DNA from: Xanthobacteraceae bacterium
Lineage (GTDB): Bacteria; Pseudomonadota; Alphaproteobacteria; Rhizobiales; Xanthobacteraceae
Assembly: GCA_030037885.1 (NCBI GenBank)
Contig: JASHPU010000122.1
Coordinates: 1-42,581 of the forward strand
Direction of reading: 5' to 3'
Length of the DNA stretch: 42,581 nucleotides
This document shows positions 37,978 to 42,581 of the stretch, piece after piece. The notes beneath the pieces were generated by a model. It was not told the origin of the DNA. It saw nothing but the letters and a program-made list of their open reading frames with translations, and did not search any database. Each line of letters opens with the position of its first letter. Positions within the stretch are counted from its first letter, which is position 1. Made by a program: the position numbers and the translations under genes.

Positions 37978-38936
37978 GGCCGCCGCGGTTGCTGCCGCAC
38001 GTCTGAGCCGAGCAAATTCGTCGCCGCCGCAACGAGCTTGGCAAAGCTTTGCTCGACCGCATCGCCCGACGTATCGACCTCGGCCTCGGCGCGCGCGTAA
38101 TCGGCGCGGCGCGCTTCGAGGATCGCCACCAGATCCGCCATGGCCTCGCGGTTTTGCGCCATCGGGCGAAAATCGCCCTGCGCCATGACGCGGCTCATGT
38201 GATCGTCCGGCCGCGCCTTGATCCAGACCGTGTGGGTGCGGCGCAGCAGCAGCGCAAACGTTTCGGCGTCGGCGACGATGCCGCCGGCGGTGGTGATGAT
38301 TGCGGCCTCATGCGCGGCGACGACCCGTTCGAGCGCGCTGCGCTCGTGGCGGCGGAACGTGGCGGCGCCCGCCATCTCGATCAGGTCGGGAATGCTGGCG
38401 CCGTAATCCTCCTCGATCAGGCGGTCCAATTCGATGAACGGCCAGCCGAGCTCTTTCGCCAACAGCCGGCCCAAGGTGGACTTGCCGGCGCCGCGCAGGC
38501 CGATGAGCGCGATGCGCCGGGCGCGGTCGGCGGTTGCGGCGCCGGCGACGCGCGCTTCGATGTCCTTGGCGAGCGCCGGCAGCTCGGCCTCCGGAACCTG
38601 GTGCAACAGATCGACGATCGCCGCCAGCGCGGCCGGCCGCGCCCCGGCTTCCGGCAATAGCGCCGCAGCCGGCAGCCCGAGCGCCTGGGCGATGGCGCGC
38701 AACACGCCGGCCGACGGATTGCCGGCGCCGCTCTCGATCTGCGCCAGATAGCGCTCCGAGGTAGCCGAGGCCTCCGCCAATTGCCGCCGCGTCATGCCGC
38801 GCTTGGCGCGATGCCGCCGCACCTCGGCGCCGATCGCAGCCAAAAACGCCGCGGTTTCGCGCGCGCTGGGAGCGCTAACGGCGGATTCCCTCGTTAGTTT
38901 TTCGGCAACCGGCTCAGTCACGGCCCATTTTCGCAT
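37974..38936 (-). CDS. boxR: Helix-turn-helix regulator with shikimate kinase-like domain (BoxR/BzdR family)
   Basis: XRE-type HTH (VRRHRAKRGMTRRQLAEASATSERYLAQIESGAGNPSAGVLRAIAQAL) fused to a shikimate-kinase-like domain (IALIGLRGAGKSTLGRLLAKELGWPFIELDRLIEEDYGASIPDLIEMAGAATFRRHERSALERV). Adjacent to box genes. Confidence 0.9.
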   Translation of the reverse strand: MRKWAVTEPVAEKLTRESAVSAPSARETAAFLAAIGAEVRRHRAKRGMTRRQLAEASATSERYLAQIESGAGNPSAGVLRAIAQALGLPAAALLPEAGARPAALAAIVDLLHQVPEAELPALAKDIEARVAGAATADRARRIALIGLRGAGKSTLGRLLAKELGWPFIELDRLIEEDYGASIPDLIEMAGAATFRRHERSALERVVAAHEAAIITTAGGIVADAETFALLLRRTHTVWIKARPDDHMSRVMAQGDFRPMAQNREAMADLVAILEARRADYARAEAEVDTSGDAVEQSFAKLVAAATNLLGSDVRQQPRRP

Positions 38937-38939
38937 TCA

Positions 38940-38953
38940 TGCACTATAGTGCG
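38940..38953. promoter_or_regulatory. Candidate BoxR autoregulatory operator
   Basis: TGCACTATAGTGCG immediately upstream of the regulator start; inner GCACTATAGTGC is a perfect palindrome. A further half-site ATTATAATGCA lies at about 38974-38984. Confidence 0.6.
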
Positions 38954-39289
38954 AATTTGACGCCTAAACTGGAATTATAATGCAGATTGGGATATTCTGT
39001 CTACTGGCCGGGGTCGAAATGAGGCCGCAATAGCGGACTAGATAGGTCAATTCACAGCGAGCCCGAGTTGAATAAACGCAAGGTAAATCAATTGTTTAGT
39101 AGAAATTTACCGGATATTATAGCGACCCGTTTACAACACGAATCACGAATTTTCGATTTGTCAAGAGCTGTACTTGTCAATAGGAAGTTAACTAGTTAGA
39201 TTCACGCTAGCTCATCCACCAGCCTTACAGGCGTAAGTGTGGAAGGAGTTACAGCCCCGTCGCCGCAAGGAGGCGGGGCTAGCCATTAT

Positions 39290-39766
39290 TTACAGACCCA
39301 TTGCGGCCTCCCACCGGGCGATTAGTTTTCGCTGGCGATGCGGCTGGGGAACGGGATAGGCCGTCCAAGGTAAAACGTATGTCCCGCGATCGGCTAACAC
39401 GAAGAGGTATTCTACCTCTTCGCAGAATATATGAATACGGTTGTCTCCCTTCACTACCTCAGACCAAATTCTGAGGCAGTCGTCCTCACGGTTATCAAGG
39501 ATCGCGCGTGGCCAACCGATTCGTTCGCACCGGCGCATGTCCGGCACGCGGTCGGCCTCTGTTTTGCCTTCGGATATTAGATGCCAAAACGTTGCCTCTT
39601 TGCCTTTCTCGACGGGGTGCCGCTTCAATCCAATCCGCTTACCATCGAAAGTCAGATTAGCTCCAACAAAACCTCCCTTAAATATCTTATAGACGGCCTC
39701 CAGATAACCATCCCAGTTACCTGCAAAGCTTTCCAATAGTGTGAGTTCTGGTAGCCAAAGCGGCAT
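39290..39766 (-). CDS. Hypothetical protein, partner of the DUF3800 gene
   Basis: MPLWLPELTLLESFAGNWDGYLEAVYKIFKGGFVGANLTFDGKRIGLKRHPVEKGKEATFWHLISEGK...CERIGWPRAILDN...YLFVLADRGTYVLPWTAYPV. ATG at 39766 overlaps the upstream gene's TGA (ATGA). The longer ORF begins at a GTG at 39784. Confidence 0.75.
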   Translation of the reverse strand: MPLWLPELTLLESFAGNWDGYLEAVYKIFKGGFVGANLTFDGKRIGLKRHPVEKGKEATFWHLISEGKTEADRVPDMRRCERIGWPRAILDNREDDCLRIWSEVVKGDNRIHIFCEEVEYLFVLADRGTYVLPWTAYPVPQPHRQRKLIARWEAAMGL

Positions 39767-40467
39767 CAATCCTCTGCTTGCCACACCAAGATGTTGAACT
39801 TGTCTTCCTTGTACAAAGTAGTCCTCTGCAGGCTATACCCGCTTCGATGTGCGATTCGATCTACAATCGCCGCCTTTGCAGAATTAGTAGCTTTTCCTCG
39901 CGATTTGTAGGACATGGCACCGATTAAAATGTCTGCGATCTGCGAAGTAACAACCTCATGAGATCTGATTTGCTGCACTTTCTGAATCATGTTGCGCGAG
40001 AAATCGAAAGCATTGTTGCACAAGATTTCGTGTAGTTTTTGCACCTTTTCGTTGCTGCGAGTATCCTTTATGTCGAGGTAAATTCGATATGTGTCTCCCG
40101 GCTTTAAAAGTACTTTCAACATAGTGAAGTACATTTTGTAATACCATTCATCATGCGTTTGATTTCTCGTTTCATGGTCAATCTTCGTCTTGTCTGGCAC
40201 TACCAAACAGCGAAAGTGGATATCATCATCATCAAAAAAATAGTCCACGAGGTCCATGTACATCTGTGCCTTCGATGGACTTATCTTCGTCCACTTAAAT
40301 TCAAAGCCAGGGTCCATGCGATGCCTATGTCGAATTTCCTTTATACGCCGCGCTATCTCCTTCTTCTTCTCTTCGGGGCACCAAACTGCACCCAAAACCA
40401 TTGCGCCCTGGCCATCATTCGCCAAGTGGCAAGATTCGTCGCAATAGACGTTAATTAGCTCCGGCAT
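39766..40467 (-). CDS. DUF3800 domain-containing protein
   Basis: MPELINVYCDESCHLANDGQGAMVLGAVWCPEEKKKEIARRIKEIRHRH, FEFKWTKISPSKAQMYMDLVDYFF, YRIYLDIKDTRSNEKVQKLHEIL: arrangement typical of DUF3800. Confidence 0.8.
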   Translation of the reverse strand: MPELINVYCDESCHLANDGQGAMVLGAVWCPEEKKKEIARRIKEIRHRHRMDPGFEFKWTKISPSKAQMYMDLVDYFFDDDDIHFRCLVVPDKTKIDHETRNQTHDEWYYKMYFTMLKVLLKPGDTYRIYLDIKDTRSNEKVQKLHEILCNNAFDFSRNMIQKVQQIRSHEVVTSQIADILIGAMSYKSRGKATNSAKAAIVDRIAHRSGYSLQRTTLYKEDKFNILVWQAED

Positions 40468-40567
40468 ATCAGCGCGGCCCCTTTTTGTAGCCGGCGGCCT
40501 TTTAGCTCCGAATCAGTGATCGGACCAGTTGCAGTTGCCGCCAGGGCAGGGCTGGCGTCAAAGCGCC

Positions 40568-42076
40568 TCAGCCTTCCTCGGCCGATTCCGGCCCCGGATC
40601 GTCGGGGGCATGAACCAGCGGGATCACGGGCTCCGCTTTCGGTTGCGTGCGGCTGTCGGGGCGGCGGTTCGGGCCCGGAGCAGGCGCTGCTGCGGGCGGC
40701 GGAGCTTCGTTGATCTGGGCTGGCGCGGGCGTAGCCCCTCTCGGCGGCGCTTCGACCGCCGCGATGCCGGGCGCTTCCGGCTCGATGACCGGGGCGGTGA
40801 CCATGCCGGTCAGCGGCACGCGCCATTCGAAGGCGTCGAGCCGGCCGGTGACGGGAGAGACCGGGTGCCAGCGGTCGGAGACGTGGCCGTCCGCGGTCCA
40901 TTGCGGATCGGGCGCGGCGTGCAACGCGCGTGCCATCCATTCGCGGGCGCGGCCCTCGTCGTTGCGCTCGACCCGTTCCAGTTCCGCCATCAACAGCGCC
41001 GCGCGTCGGCTCAGCGCCGACAGATACGGCGCCAGCGCGGCGCGCGCCTTGCCGAATTCGCGGGCGTCGAGCGCGGCGCGCGCCAGCGCGAGCGCGCTTT
41101 CGATATGGCCCGGCGTTTTTTTGATCAGCGCTTCGACCCGCGCCAGACGGTCGCGCGCGGCGTCGCCGAAGCGCAGCTCGGAATAGGTTTGCGCCAGGTC
41201 GGGATGCGGATTGGCGCGCCAGGCTTTGGCGACAATGCGCGAGGCTTTGCGCAATTCGCCGGCTTCGGCGAGCATGCGGCCGGCGAGCGAGGCGGCCGGC
41301 ACCAGCGCCGGCTCGAGTTTGACGGCTTCGAGCACCGCCTGCTTGGCATTGTCGCGGTCGGTATCCTGGCCGGCCATGGCCTGCGCGGTGAGCAGGACGG
41401 CGCGATGGCGGCGATAAACGGCCTTTTCGAGCGCGCGCTTGCCGCGCTCGAGCAGCGCCAGCGCACCGGCCCAATCGCCGGCGGCGCTGCGGAATTCCAG
41501 CACGGCGCGCGCGGCCCAGCCGAGCGTCGGCGCCGTGCGCGCCGCCTCTTCGGCATAGGCGCGGGCGCTGACCGGGTCGTTGCGGCGGTGCGCCTCGACG
41601 AACAGACCATGCAGGCCGAGCGCCTTGGTGTCGGTGCGGCTCGCCATGGCGCGAAAGGCGCGGTCGGCAGCATCGCGGTCGCCGGCAAGCTGCGCCGTCT
41701 GCGCGGTGAGCAAAAGCGCCAGCGGCTCGCCGGGCGCGATGCGGTTGACGTCGCCTGCGTGTTTATGCGCGGCCGCGACGTCGCCGGCGCCGATCGCGAT
41801 CAGGCCGTTGGAGATCGCCTCATAGGCGCGTTCGCCGCGGCGGTGGCGCAACAGCGTGGCGAGCACGGTCGGCGATCGCACGATGGCGCGGATGATGCTC
41901 CAGATAATGCCGAGCAGCGCCATCAGGACCAGGATCGCCGCGCCCAAAACCATGAGCGAAGTCTCGATGCGCAGGCCCTGCCAGGTGATGACGACGTCGC
42001 CGGGCCGGTCGGCGAGCCACGCCACGCCGATGGAGATGAGGCCGACGATGATGAGGAAAAAGACGATGCGGATCAT
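40568..42076 (-). CDS. hemY: Heme biosynthesis-associated HemY family protein (TPR)
   Basis: MIRIVFFLIIVGLISIGVAWLADRPGDVVITWQGLRIETSLMVLGAAILVLMALLGIIWSIIRAIVRSPTVLATLLRHRRGERAYEAISNGLIAIGAGD...APDPQWTADGHVSDRWHPVSPVTGRLDAFEW. ORF open to 42172; ATG at 42076 preferred. Confidence 0.9.
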   Translation of the reverse strand: MIRIVFFLIIVGLISIGVAWLADRPGDVVITWQGLRIETSLMVLGAAILVLMALLGIIWSIIRAIVRSPTVLATLLRHRRGERAYEAISNGLIAIGAGDVAAAHKHAGDVNRIAPGEPLALLLTAQTAQLAGDRDAADRAFRAMASRTDTKALGLHGLFVEAHRRNDPVSARAYAEEAARTAPTLGWAARAVLEFRSAAGDWAGALALLERGKRALEKAVYRRHRAVLLTAQAMAGQDTDRDNAKQAVLEAVKLEPALVPAASLAGRMLAEAGELRKASRIVAKAWRANPHPDLAQTYSELRFGDAARDRLARVEALIKKTPGHIESALALARAALDAREFGKARAALAPYLSALSRRAALLMAELERVERNDEGRAREWMARALHAAPDPQWTADGHVSDRWHPVSPVTGRLDAFEWRVPLTGMVTAPVIEPEAPGIAAVEAPPRGATPAPAQINEAPPPAAAPAPGPNRRPDSRTQPKAEPVIPLVHAPDDPGPESAEEG

Positions 42077-42581
42077 TGGCTGTCGGATTTGCCGAGAGCG
42101 GCGAACGTGCCGGCGGCGATGCGGTTTGCTGCCGCGACGGCGGCGCTGCGCGCATTGGCTTTTTGCACCCACGGCGCGGCCAGCTTTTGCAACGGCTGCG
42201 GCAGCCGGCCGATGTCAGCGCGTGCGGCGGCGATATCGGCATGCACAGCGTCGATATCAAGACGCGCAATGACCGAGGCGGGATCGTCGCCCGGCGGCGC
42301 GCTGACCGGCGTCACGTGCACCAGATTTTTGGCGTTGTCCTCAAGACGCGCCAGGAGCGAGGCATTGCCGGGCGGCGCACCGGTCACGTGCTGCAGCGAC
42401 GGTGTCAGTTGCGCCAGTTCGCGCCCAAGATCGGCGGCGCTCGGAACGCCGCTCGCCGCGAACGGTTCGAGCTGCGCAACGTCGGCCTGGGCCACGCCGA
42501 GCGATTTCACCGCGGCCAGTTCGGCCTGATACGGCGCGCCGCGTTCGACCGCGGCGCGCAGCGCCTGCGCGGCGAGTGCGG
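42073..42581 (-). CDS. Mic60/mitofilin-like (COG4223) protein, C-terminal part, cut by the window edge
   Basis: AELAAVKSLGVAQADVAQLEPFAASGVPSAADLGRELAQL...LVHVTPVSAPPGDDPASVIARLDIDAVHADIAAARADIGRLPQPLQKLAAPWVQKANARSAA. ATGA overlap into hemY; hemD-mic60-hemY order is common in Alphaproteobacteria. Confidence 0.8.
   Translation of the reverse strand, partial: ALAAQALRAAVERGAPYQAELAAVKSLGVAQADVAQLEPFAASGVPSAADLGRELAQLTPSLQHVTGAPPGNASLLARLEDNAKNLVHVTPVSAPPGDDPASVIARLDIDAVHADIAAARADIGRLPQPLQKLAAPWVQKANARSAAVAAANRIAAGTFAALGKSDSQ

Noticed and set aside
39253-39280. Strong terminator downstream of the DUF3800 operon (agccccgtcgccgcaaggaggcggggct)
   Set aside because: A hairpin is present but no T tract follows on the minus strand, so I did not call it an intrinsic terminator.
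40468-40567. tRNA gene as an integration site for the DUF3800 insert
   Set aside because: No tRNA cloverleaf or TTCGA-type T-loop could be recognised here or at 38990-39290.
40529-42529. 666-aa plus-strand ORF opposite hemY
   Set aside because: Shadow ORF in high-GC DNA; hemY and mic60 on the other strand are well supported.

Overview
High-GC alphaproteobacterial window, probably Hyphomicrobiales/Bradyrhizobium-like (inferred from gene content and REP families). Left to right: (1) an IS256-family transposase pseudogene with two apparent frameshifts, inserted into an IS630-like transposase remnant; (2) a Rieske/FAD reductase fusion, an orphan BamA-like outer-membrane assembly protein, a carboxymuconolactone-decarboxylase-like protein and a patatin-like protein; (3) a hopanoid/squalene locus (ispA-like, hpnB, hpnC, hpnD, hpnE, shc, two tandem outer-membrane beta-barrel genes, then hpnH and ispH on the opposite strand, then hpnN); (4) a minus-strand group with an Ldh-type dehydrogenase, an alpha/beta hydrolase, and a GT2, radical SAM/SPASM and DUF2064-type transferase trio; (5) a cytochrome b and molybdopterin oxidoreductase pair; (6) an orphan NMT1/THI5-like binding protein and a creatininase-family protein; (7) an aerobic benzoyl-CoA (box) locus with boxB, boxC, a hydrolase and a BoxR/BzdR-type regulator with candidate TGCA-N6-TGCA operators; (8) a visibly AT-richer two-gene insert with a DUF3800 protein and a coupled unknown partner; (9) hemY and the 3' end of a Mic60/mitofilin-like gene. 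The best candidates for something new are the DUF3800 pair, in-frame 15-bp tandem repeats in two hopanoid genes (hpnB and hpnH), an in-frame palindromic element inside boxC, the GT2/rSAM/DUF2064 trio, and the box operators. No tRNA, rRNA or CRISPR array was recognised. All family assignments come from reading motifs, not from database searches.
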